Assembly: GCA_036303105.1 (NCBI GenBank)
Contig: JAXJBF010000076.1
Coordinates: forward strand, 1-11,526
Direction of reading: 5' to 3'
Origin: UMGS1590 sp036303105
GTDB lineage: Bacteria > Bacillota > Peptococcia > Peptococcales > Peptococcaceae
DNA length: 11,526 nucleotides
Made by a program: the position numbers and the translations under genes. The notes under the pieces are model-generated. The model was not told the DNA's origin and made no database searches. It was given only the letters and a program-made list of their open reading frames with translations. Shown here one piece after another: positions 5,607 through 11,526 of the stretch. Position 1 is the stretch's first letter. The number at the start of each line of letters is the position of its first letter.

Positions 5607-8261
5607 TTGGGTATTGATACTTGGTTGAAAAAAGTATTAGACGACAATAAAAAAGACGTGAAGAAACTTGAGAAATTTGCAGCTCAAGTAAATCAGTATG
5701 ATAAACCGTTCAGAGAATTATCTGATGAAGCACTTGCTGGTAAAACAGCTGAATTTAAGGAACGTTTGGCGAATGGCGAAACGCTCAATGATATTATGGC
5801 AGAAGCTTTTGCGGTTGTACGTGAAGCATCGGACCGTATTTTAGGTCTGCGTCATTTTGATGTACAGATCATGGGTGGTCATGTTCTTCATGAAGGCCGT
5901 ATTGCAGAAATGAAAACTGGTGAAGGTAAAACGTTGGTGGCAACAGCGCCAGTGTATTTGAATGCGTTGGAAGGCAAGGGTGTACACGTTGTCACTGTCA
6001 ACGATTATCTGGCACGCCGTGACGCAGAACAGCTGTCACCATTGTATAATTTCTTGGGGCTGAGTGTTGGTCTGATAGTTCATGGGCTGGATTATGTGCA
6101 GCGTAAAGACGCTTATGCATGCGACATTACCTATGGGACAAATAATGAATTTGGTTTTGACTATTTGCGTGATAACATGGTTATGCATGAACGCAACATG
6201 GTTCAACGTCCATTGAATTTTGCCATCGTCGATGAAGTGGACTCAATCTTAATCGATGAAGCGCGTACACCACTGATCATTTCAGGTCCAGCAGCAAAAG
6301 CGAAGGATCTCTATACCCCGATGGTAGGCGTTGTGCGCAAGTTGAAAAATGAAGAAGATTATACCTTCGATGAAAAATTAAAAACGGTTGCTTTGACAGA
6401 AGATGGGACCAAGCATGTTGAAGAAATGCTTGGCATTGAAAATCTGACCGATGAAGTCAACATGGAATTGGCGCATCATGTGAACCAGGCGTTAAAGGCG
6501 CAGGTATTAATGAAGCGTGACCGTGACTATGTGGTTCAAAATGGTGAAGTTATCATTGTTGATGAATTTACTGGACGTTTGATGTATGGCCGACGTTACA
6601 GCGAAGGATTGCACCAGGCTATTGAAGCAAAAGAAGGCGTGAAGATTGAAAAGGAAAGCCAGACTTTGGCAACCATTACTTTCCAGAATTACTTCCGCAT
6701 GTATAAAAAGCTTGCTGGCATGACTGGTACGGCGAAAACGGAAGAAGATGAATTCCGTGCTATTTATGGCATGGATGTTGTTATTGTGCCTACCAATAAG
6801 CCAATTGCCCGTGTTGATGCACCTGATATTGTTTATCGTACAGAAAACGGAAAATTTGAAGCTGTTGCTGATAAAGTGGCTACTTTGTATGAGAAAGGGC
6901 AGCCTGTTCTGGTTGGGACAGTGTCTATTGAAAAAAGCGAAAAGCTCAGCGATATTTTGAAGAAACGTGGTATTCCACATAAAGTCTTGAATGCTAAGTA
7001 CCATGAACAGGAAGCAATGATTGTTGCGCAAGCCGGTAAGGAAAAGAGTGTGACCATTGCGACCAATATGGCTGGTCGTGGGACCGACATTATTCTTGGG
7101 GGCAATCCTCAATTGTTGGCAGATGAGATTCTTCATAAAGAACACAAAGATGAAGAAGACATTACGCCGGATATGCAGCGTGAAGCATTGGCAGCTGCTA
7201 AAGATCTCTGTGCAGATGAGCATCAGCGTGTGGTAGAAGAAGGCGGTCTCTACATCATTGGTACAGAACGTCATGAAGCGCGTCGTATTGATAATCAGTT
7301 GCGCGGACGAAGTGGTCGTCAAGGTGATCCAGGGTATACACAGTTTTACATTTCCTTGGAAGATGATTTGATGCGTCGTTTTGGTGCTGAAACACTGCCT
7401 GCTATTATGGATAAAGTTGGTATGAATGATGAAATGCCAATTGAAAACCGTATGGTAAGCCGCACCATTGAAAATGCTCAGAAACGTGTTGAAGCACGAA
7501 ACTTTGAAGCGCGTAAGAACATTCTCGAATACGATGATGTCATGAATCGTCAGCGTGAAATCATTTATGATCAACGTCGCCAAGTGCTGCAAGGTCATAA
7601 TATGGCTGAAAGCATTGGGGCCATGATTGATCGCTTGGTTGATTCTGTCTGTGATGAGGCGGCTCATGGTGAAACGTATCCAGAAGCCTGGAATCTTGAT
7701 CAGTTGACAACCCGCTTGATGGAAATTTTTAATTTCCCAGATGGTGTTGATACATCAGAATTTCCAAACATGGCCAGCCAAGAGGTGCGTGACGCGCTCA
7801 AGGAAAAAGCACATGCACGCTATGCTGCCAAAGAGGAAGAAATTGGTTCTGAGATTTTCCATGATTTCGAACGCAATATTTTATTACGTAATGTAGATCT
7901 TAACTGGATGAATCACCTCGATGCGATGGATCAAATGCGTCAAGGGATTGGTCTTCGTGCTTATGGGCAGCACAAACCAATTGATGAATATCGTAATGAA
8001 TCCTATGATATGTTCAATGAGATGACTTACAATATTCAGTATGATACGATTCGTATGCTTTTTGCTGTTACCATTCGTCGTCAGGAAGAAGTGCAGCAGG
8101 ATGAAAGCAAAGAAGAACGTACCGATATTTTGAATGCACGTCATGGCAATGAAGAGCCAACAAAAAAACAACCTGTTACAGTTAAAAAAGTTGGCCGTAA
8201 TGATCCATGCCCATGTGGCAGCGGTAAGAAGTATAAACATTGCTGCGGCAAAAATGCGTAA
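5607..8261 (+). CDS. secA: Preprotein translocase ATPase SecA
   Basis: SecA is the motor that drives unfolded preproteins through SecYEG, shuttling between cytosol and membrane. The protein is 884 residues from the TTG at 5607. Visible are Walker A MKTGEGKT (about 102-109), the DEVDS Walker B (209-213), EFTGR before the preprotein cross-linking end, the helicase motif MAGRGTD (about 488-494), IGTERHEARRIDNQLRGRSGRQGDPG, and the zinc tail CPCGSGKKYKHCC (Cys868, Cys870, Cys879, Cys880). Starts: there is no plausible ATG. TTG 5607 has AAAAGAG at 5592-5597 about 9 nt upstream and puts the motifs at near-E. coli numbering. GTG 5598 (887 residues) is the alternative. The gene is followed by a terminator and then prfB. 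Confidence 0.95.
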   Translation: MGIDTWLKKVLDDNKKDVKKLEKFAAQVNQYDKPFRELSDEALAGKTAEFKERLANGETLNDIMAEAFAVVREASDRILGLRHFDVQIMGGHVLHEGRIAEMKTGEGKTLVATAPVYLNALEGKGVHVVTVNDYLARRDAEQLSPLYNFLGLSVGLIVHGLDYVQRKDAYACDITYGTNNEFGFDYLRDNMVMHERNMVQRPLNFAIVDEVDSILIDEARTPLIISGPAAKAKDLYTPMVGVVRKLKNEEDYTFDEKLKTVALTEDGTKHVEEMLGIENLTDEVNMELAHHVNQALKAQVLMKRDRDYVVQNGEVIIVDEFTGRLMYGRRYSEGLHQAIEAKEGVKIEKESQTLATITFQNYFRMYKKLAGMTGTAKTEEDEFRAIYGMDVVIVPTNKPIARVDAPDIVYRTENGKFEAVADKVATLYEKGQPVLVGTVSIEKSEKLSDILKKRGIPHKVLNAKYHEQEAMIVAQAGKEKSVTIATNMAGRGTDIILGGNPQLLADEILHKEHKDEEDITPDMQREALAAAKDLCADEHQRVVEEGGLYIIGTERHEARRIDNQLRGRSGRQGDPGYTQFYISLEDDLMRRFGAETLPAIMDKVGMNDEMPIENRMVSRTIENAQKRVEARNFEARKNILEYDDVMNRQREIIYDQRRQVLQGHNMAESIGAMIDRLVDSVCDEAAHGETYPEAWNLDQLTTRLMEIFNFPDGVDTSEFPNMASQEVRDALKEKAHARYAAKEEEIGSEIFHDFERNILLRNVDLNWMNHLDAMDQMRQGIGLRAYGQHKPIDEYRNESYDMFNEMTYNIQYDTIRMLFAVTIRRQEEVQQDESKEERTDILNARHGNEEPTKKQPVTVKKVGRNDPCPCGSGKKYKHCCGKNA

Positions 8262-8271
8262 CTGTAAAACC

Positions 8272-8305
8272 AAGACAAAGCCGGATGTTTCGGCTTTGTC
8301 TTTTT
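8272..8305 (+). terminator. Intrinsic terminator between secA and prfB
   Basis: A perfect 12-bp stem AAGACAAAGCCG (8272-8283) with its complement (8291-8302), a 7-nt loop and T run 8301-8305. It ends 20 nt before the prfB start codon, leaving no room for a separate promoter. prfB must be reached by read-through or from a promoter inside secA. Confidence 0.88.
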
Positions 8306-8324
8306 GATAAAAAGGAGTGGGGAT

Positions 8325-9452
8325 ATGGACTACGAAACACATAAAGCCTTTGAAGAAGCCAAACAAACCTTGAGTGATTTGAGTGAATCATTGGATTTAG
8401 AAGGCCGTAAAAAACGTATTGCTGAGATTGATGCCATCATCTCGGCGCCGGATTTTTGGAACAATCCTGAAGGTGGCCAAGCCATCATGCAGGAAAAGAA
8501 ACGTCTTGAAAGTAAAGTTGATCACTATAATAGCCTGGCTGGTAAGATGGATGATTTGGAAGTCATGATCGAATTGGCAAAGGAAGAAAGTGATGCGGAT
8601 CTCGAACAAGACATCGTTGATACTTTGGCAGACATCAGTAAAGAATTGGATGCGTTTGAATTGGAAACCATTCTGAATGGTGAATATGATGACAACAATG
8701 CCATTTTGTCTATTCACCCTGGTGCTGGTGGTACAGAAAGCCAAGACTGGGCAGAAATGCTTTATCGTATGTATGTGCGCTGGGCAGAACGTCATGGGTA
8801 TAAAGTTGATGTTCTTGATTATCTTGACGGTGATGAAGCAGGGATCAAGAGTGTAACATTGATGATCAGCGGTGAAAATGCTTATGGATACTTGAAGAGT
8901 GAAAAAGGTGTACATCGTATGGTGCGCATTTCACCTTTTGATGCTTCTGGACGTCGTCATACATCTTTTACTGCTGTAGAAGTTATGCCTGAAGTTGAAA
9001 ACGATACCACCATTGAAATTGATGATAAGGATCTTAAAGTGGATACTTATCGTTCCAGTGGTGCAGGTGGTCAGCACGTTAATAAGACGGAATCTGCTGT
9101 TCGTATCACACACATTCCAACAGGTATCGTTGTACAGTGCCAAAATGAACGTTCCCAGATTCAGAACCGTGCAACGGCAATGAAAATGCTCACTTCACGC
9201 CTCGTTGAAGAGAAGATCAAACAGCAAGAAGCTGAAATTGCACGTTTGCAAGGGGAACAGCAGGATATTGGCTGGGGTTCTCAGATTCGTTCTTATGTTT
9301 TCCATCCATACACCTTGGTCAAAGACCATCGCACCAATTATGAAAAGGGCAATGTAAACGCTGTCATGGATGGGGATATTGACGAATTCATCAATGCTTG
9401 GCTGAAGCAGCAGGCTGCCAAACAGCTGGCCTATAATCAGCAGAATAAATAA
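8325..9452 (+). CDS. prfB: Peptide chain release factor 2 (no programmed frameshift)
   Basis: RF2 recognises UGA and UAA in the ribosomal A site and triggers peptide release. The 375-residue protein has the SPF stop-codon-recognition motif at 203-205 and the catalytic GGQ at 248-250, within SSGAGGQHVNKTESAVRI. Both are close to the E. coli positions. Where E. coli prfB has the CUUUGAC +1 frameshift site, this gene reads TTG GAT (Leu23-Asp24) in a single frame. RF2 autoregulation by frameshifting is therefore absent. The ATG at 8325 is set by AAGGAG at about 8312-8317; an in-frame ATG 21 nt upstream lies at the terminator T run and has no ribosome binding site. The gene follows secA, a common order in Bacillota, and ends in its own terminator. 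Confidence 0.97.
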   Translation: MDYETHKAFEEAKQTLSDLSESLDLEGRKKRIAEIDAIISAPDFWNNPEGGQAIMQEKKRLESKVDHYNSLAGKMDDLEVMIELAKEESDADLEQDIVDTLADISKELDAFELETILNGEYDDNNAILSIHPGAGGTESQDWAEMLYRMYVRWAERHGYKVDVLDYLDGDEAGIKSVTLMISGENAYGYLKSEKGVHRMVRISPFDASGRRHTSFTAVEVMPEVENDTTIEIDDKDLKVDTYRSSGAGGQHVNKTESAVRITHIPTGIVVQCQNERSQIQNRATAMKMLTSRLVEEKIKQQEAEIARLQGEQQDIGWGSQIRSYVFHPYTLVKDHRTNYEKGNVNAVMDGDIDEFINAWLKQQAAKQLAYNQQNK

Positions 9453-9465
9453 TGCTGTAGCTATT

Positions 9466-9492
9466 AAGACCGCTTTGTGAAGCGGTCTTTTT
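9466..9492 (+). terminator. Intrinsic terminator after prfB
   Basis: AAGACCGCTT (9466-9475) pairs perfectly with AAGCGGTCTT (9480-9489) around a TGTG loop, followed by a T run to 9492. It closes the secA-prfB unit 13 nt after the prfB stop. Confidence 0.92.
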
Positions 9493-9601
9493 CTGTATGA
9501 TGAATGAAATCGAGATACAAAGGCATATTATATTGTGCTGTGACGAGAGGCCATTAATTATGATAAAAACGATTGCTTCAGTAGAGAATGGAGATGAAAC
9601 A

Positions 9602-10234
9602 ATGAAAGAACGTCCAGATTTTTTTGAACTGACATCATATGAGGCGTTTGAACAATATTATTGGTATCGAGCGGAATTGCAAAAAATATGCAGGCAATTA
9701 CAGATGAGGTCAAGTGGAACAAAGCGGGAACTGAACGATCGGATCAAAGATTATTTTGAGGGAACAGGCGTCACAAAGGTGCCCATCTTCTCTGCTGTAA
9801 AAATTCAATCAGATGCCCCTTTGGCTTTGAGTACACCTCTGTTGCATTGTGGATTTGCATTTAATAAGAAATTCAGAAGGTTTTTTTCAAAACAGACTGG
9901 GATCGAACCTTTCAAGTTTACAGCGGATATGGCAGCAGCATGGAGACGTGTCAAAAGAGAAGGCGATGAAACATTTACATTGCAGGATATGCTGGATGTT
10001 TTCAATGGCGTCTCAGACTATGCTGCTTACGATTCCAGCGTGTGTCAATGGAATCAATTTGTAAAGGACTTTTGTGCTGATGAGCGCAACAAGCGTTTTA
10101 AGAATAAATTGCAAACAGCTGCTGTGCTATGGAAAATTGTAAGAGATTCCCCGATGCAGAAAATCTATTCCTATGATTTGGTCGAGCAATATGAGTCGCT
10201 GTTATTGAAAAACAGTTTGTCTACAGATGATTGA
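9602..10234 (+). CDS. SAP domain / DUF6434 protein
   Basis: This 210-residue cytosolic-looking protein has an N-terminal SAP-like helix-extension-helix (about residues 15-52; YYWYRAELQKICRQLQMRSSGTKRELNDRIKDYF). SAP motifs bind nucleic acid in other proteins. A DUF6434-like segment follows (about 74-132; LALSTPLLHCGFAFNKKFRRFFSKQTG..FKFTADMAAAWRR). A C-terminal helical part, QWNQFVKDFCADERNKRFKNKLQTAAVLWKIVRD, is typical of the same family. The function is unknown. The ATG at 9602 is preferred because GGAGATG lies about 9 nt upstream and the product begins MKERPDFFELTSYEAF, where family members usually begin. An ATG at 9497 would add 35 unlike residues and sits 5 nt from the prfB terminator. 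Arg codons and bias differ from neighbouring core genes. It is a single-gene unit. Confidence 0.75.
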   Translation: MKERPDFFELTSYEAFEQYYWYRAELQKICRQLQMRSSGTKRELNDRIKDYFEGTGVTKVPIFSAVKIQSDAPLALSTPLLHCGFAFNKKFRRFFSKQTGIEPFKFTADMAAAWRRVKREGDETFTLQDMLDVFNGVSDYAAYDSSVCQWNQFVKDFCADERNKRFKNKLQTAAVLWKIVRDSPMQKIYSYDLVEQYESLLLKNSLSTDD

Positions 10235-10273
10235 ATGAAATCAATATGAGGAACTGTGGTGCTGCATAAGATT

Positions 10274-10313
10274 AAAAAGCTCGCAACAGCTTACGCGTTG
10301 TTACGAGCTTTTT
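10274..10313. terminator. Bidirectional terminator between convergent genes
   Basis: A 15-bp stem (10274-10288 with 10299-10313) has one C-A mismatch. Five A precede it and five T follow it, giving T runs on both strands. It lies between the SAP/DUF6434 gene and the gene ending at 10316 on the other strand. Confidence 0.88.
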
Positions 10314-10315
10314 AG

Positions 10316-10777
10316 TTATTTTCCTAATGCTTCAAGGTCTTTGAGTGTGGCTTCAAGGTTACGGCCGTGCCAGTAATCATCGGTGCCGTAGAATAGCTTC
10401 AGTCCGTCACAGCTTAAATAAGCTGATGAGCGGAACCCCATGAGTTCTTTTTGTTGAGCGGTTAAACGAAGTGCATCTGTTTTGGTATTAATGGTGATTA
10501 CATCATTGAATCCGTCTTCGTTTATACTGACCGATTGAATGTCATCATAAGAAATCTCCAGTGTAACTTCTTTTTTTAGCGCTAGAGTCAGCTTGCTGAA
10601 AGGAATTAGAACGATTTTTTCTTTGCAAAGCTGAAGCACATAGAATTCTGCATTGAAAAATTCAGCGATGCGTGCACTGAGATTTTTTGGTGCAAATTTG
10701 ACAATGATGGCACGATCATCAAGCGGATCAAGACCAAGGTTTACAAGTGTGGTGATTAATGTTTTTTGACTAGCCAT
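10316..10777 (-). CDS. Uncharacterised protein, possibly PH-like fold
   Basis: I do not recognise this 153-residue protein with certainty. It has no signal peptide or membrane helix and only two cysteines. A run of likely beta strands (about 43-110; FYVLQLCKEKIVLIPFSKL..EVTLEISYDDIQSVSINEDGFNDVITINTKTDALRLTAQ) with the ISYDDIQSVSI step resembles bacterial PH-like domains. It ends in a helix (NLEATLKDLEAL). A lipid- or protein-binding role would be a guess. The ATG at 10777 has AAGGAGG about 9 nt upstream (- strand). Longer reading to 10822 would cover the ribosome binding site and the probable -10, so it is rejected. It is a single gene, convergent with the SAP/DUF6434 gene. Confidence 0.6.
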   Translation of the reverse strand: MASQKTLITTLVNLGLDPLDDRAIIVKFAPKNLSARIAEFFNAEFYVLQLCKEKIVLIPFSKLTLALKKEVTLEISYDDIQSVSINEDGFNDVITINTKTDALRLTAQQKELMGFRSSAYLSCDGLKLFYGTDDYWHGRNLEATLKDLEALGK

Positions 10778-10811
10778 TTTAGATAGCCTCCTTAAAGAAT
10801 AATACACCTTT

Positions 10812-10844
10812 ATTATATACAAGGGGGGGTAAATTTAAGTCTAA
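10812..10844 (-). promoter_or_regulatory. Probable promoter of the 10316-10777 gene
   Basis: On the - strand a perfect -10 TATAAT (10817-10812) is followed by a ribosome binding site and the ATG. The best -35, TTAGAC (10844-10839), is 21 nt away, too far for strong use. Seven consecutive G on the + strand (10823-10829) fill part of that spacer. Confidence 0.4.
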
Positions 10845-10864
10845 AAATAACTTTATGAATAAAA

Positions 10865-10891
10865 TTGATACATTGTATGGTTTGTTATACG
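10865..10891 (+). promoter_or_regulatory. Possible promoter ahead of a small ORF
   Basis: TTGATA (10865-10870), a 15-nt spacer and extended -10 TG-T-TATACG (10883-10891) predict a start near 10898. That is just before the strong ribosome binding site AAAGGAGAGG at 10911-10920. Confidence 0.35.
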
Positions 10892-10926
10892 GGAACATGA
10901 AGGAGAATCTAAAGGAGAGGGCAATC

Positions 10927-11028
10927 GTGACGTTCATCTGTGAAAAAAATGAGCGCAAAGATTTGGTGTGGAGAGGCGCTGGCAATTCTGTCTTGACAAT
11001 CATATGGCTATTCGTTAAGATAATGTAG
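10927..11028 (+). CDS. Candidate small protein upstream of tadA
   Basis: The GTG at 10927 is 6 nt after AAAGGAGAGG (10911-10920), one of the best ribosome binding sites in the window. It opens a 33-codon frame ending at TAG 11026-11028. An in-frame ATG at 10897 would give 43 residues but has a poor ribosome binding site. The product starts with a charged part (CEKNERKD) and ends with a short hydrophobic stretch SVLTIIWLFVKIM, shorter than a normal membrane helix. The frame runs through the whole tadA promoter and stops 16 nt before tadA. It could be a real small protein, a leader peptide, or the remnant of a decayed gene. I recognise no homologue. Confidence 0.3.
   Translation: MTFICEKNERKDLVWRGAGNSVLTIIWLFVKIM
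10993..11021 (+). promoter_or_regulatory. tadA promoter
   Basis: A perfect -35 TTGACA (10993-10998), an optimal 17-nt spacer and -10 TAAGAT (11016-11021) predict a start near 11028. The leader is thus only about 17 nt, just enough for the ribosome binding site. Confidence 0.75.
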
Positions 11029-11044
11029 AGTCGAGGTGAACTGG

Positions 11045-11497
11045 ATGGATCAAGAGATGATGCGTCAAGCCATTGCTGAAGCACAGAAAGCGCTGACTGC
11101 TCATGATGTGCCGATTGGAGCGGTTGTTGTGATCAATGGTGAGATTGTCGGTCGTGGCTATAATACGCGAGAACGAGATCATGATCCTTCAGGGCATGCC
11201 GAAATCAATGCGATGCGTGATGCTGCTAAGAAATTAGGGCATTGGCAGTTGGATGGAGCGACCGTCTATGTGACGCATGAGCCTTGTCCGATGTGCGCAG
11301 GCGCTATGCTTTTGGCTCATGTTGGCACGGTAGTGTATGGTGCCAGCGAACCGACCTATGGCGTTTGTGGCAGCCAGATGAATCTTGTGCAGTTCCCTGG
11401 TTTTCCAAACAATGTGCGGATTCGCGGGCCAGTGGCTCAGGAAACATGCAGTGCTTTGACTCGTGCGTTTTTCCAAGATTTACGAAAAACGCGTTAA
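11045..11497 (+). CDS. tadA: tRNA-specific adenosine deaminase TadA
   Basis: TadA deaminates adenosine 34 of tRNA-Arg(ACG) to inosine, allowing one tRNA to read CGU, CGC and CGA. The 150-residue protein has the zinc deaminase motifs GHAEINA (His51 ligand, Glu53 proton shuttle) and PCPMC (Cys81, Cys84), plus DVPIGAVVV near the N-terminus and GACGS-like VCGSQMNL. These fit TadA better than cytidine or guanine deaminases. The ATG at 11045 is preferred, with GAGGTG at 11033-11038 about 6 nt upstream. A GTG at 11036 lies inside that ribosome binding site. Neighbouring genes use CGT for arginine heavily, which fits a need for inosine-34. A probable tRNA-Ser gene begins 11 nt after the stop with no terminator between. 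Confidence 0.95.
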   Translation: MDQEMMRQAIAEAQKALTAHDVPIGAVVVINGEIVGRGYNTRERDHDPSGHAEINAMRDAAKKLGHWQLDGATVYVTHEPCPMCAGAMLLAHVGTVVYGASEPTYGVCGSQMNLVQFPGFPNNVRIRGPVAQETCSALTRAFFQDLRKTR

Positions 11498-11508
11498 AAA
11501 TTTTATAT

Positions 11509-11526
11509 GGAGATGTACCCAAGTGG
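11509..11526 (+). tRNA. Probable tRNA-Ser, 5' end only (cut by window end)
   Basis: The last 18 bases, GGAGATG-TA-CCCAAGTGG, match the acceptor stem 5' strand, the TA linker and the start of the D arm of bacterial serine tRNAs. The anticodon is outside the window, so the isotype is not proven; a leucine tRNA is less likely. Its placement right after tadA is common in Bacillota. Confidence 0.6.

Noticed and set aside
6507..7667. Long open frame on the - strand inside secA (386 codons)
   Set aside because: It lies wholly within secA, has low-complexity-like composition and no recognisable domain. It is best explained as a codon-bias shadow.
9497..9601. Longer N-terminus for the SAP/DUF6434 protein from ATG 9497
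   Set aside because: The start lies 5 nt after the prfB terminator T run, has no ribosome binding site, and the added residues do not resemble the family.
10778..10822. Longer N-terminus for the - strand gene ending at 10316
   Set aside because: The extension overlaps both the AAGGAGG ribosome binding site and the TATAAT box.

Overview
The window looks like an ordinary chromosomal core region of a moderately AT-rich member of the Bacillota. The evidence is strong AGGAGG-type ribosome binding sites, intrinsic terminators with long T runs after most units, a long-form HPF, a SecA with a C-terminal zinc tail, and an S18 of the cysteine-containing type. The class is not clear from sequence alone; Negativicutes or Clostridia are guesses. 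I see no insertion sequence, CRISPR array, prophage block or obvious defence system.

Left part (1-3122), all on the + strand: the 3' end of trmO (tRNA-A37 methylation); an acyl carrier protein gene with its own strong promoter; pta (phosphate acetyltransferase) with an extended -10 promoter overlapping operator-like repeats; and the rpsF-ssb-rpsR operon (S6, single-strand DNA binding protein, S18). That operon has a clear promoter, a leader hairpin resembling the known S6:S18 autoregulatory element, and a strong terminator.

Middle part (3123-5606): a small T7-lysozyme-like N-acetylmuramoyl-L-alanine amidase and a DUF2867 protein, both on +. They converge through a shared bidirectional terminator on hpf and an ArsR-family regulator gene, both on the - strand. 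hpf and the regulator gene each have a promoter and a palindrome in the leader. The regulator gene is divergent from secA.

Right part (5507-11526): secA, which has a good extended -10 promoter and must start at a non-ATG codon. It is followed by an intrinsic terminator only 20 nt before prfB, which encodes RF2 without the usual programmed frameshift. Next come a SAP/DUF6434 protein (+), a bidirectional terminator, an uncharacterised possibly PH-like protein (-), a possible 33-43 codon small ORF, tadA with a near-consensus promoter, and the first 18 nt of a probable tRNA-Ser running off the window.

The theme is translation and secretion housekeeping: ribosomal proteins, ribosome hibernation, termination, tRNA modification and preprotein export. 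I found no undescribed multi-gene system. The points most worth a second look are the amidase with substituted active-site residues, the palindromes in the pta, hpf and arsR leaders, the terminator in front of prfB, and the small ORF upstream of tadA.
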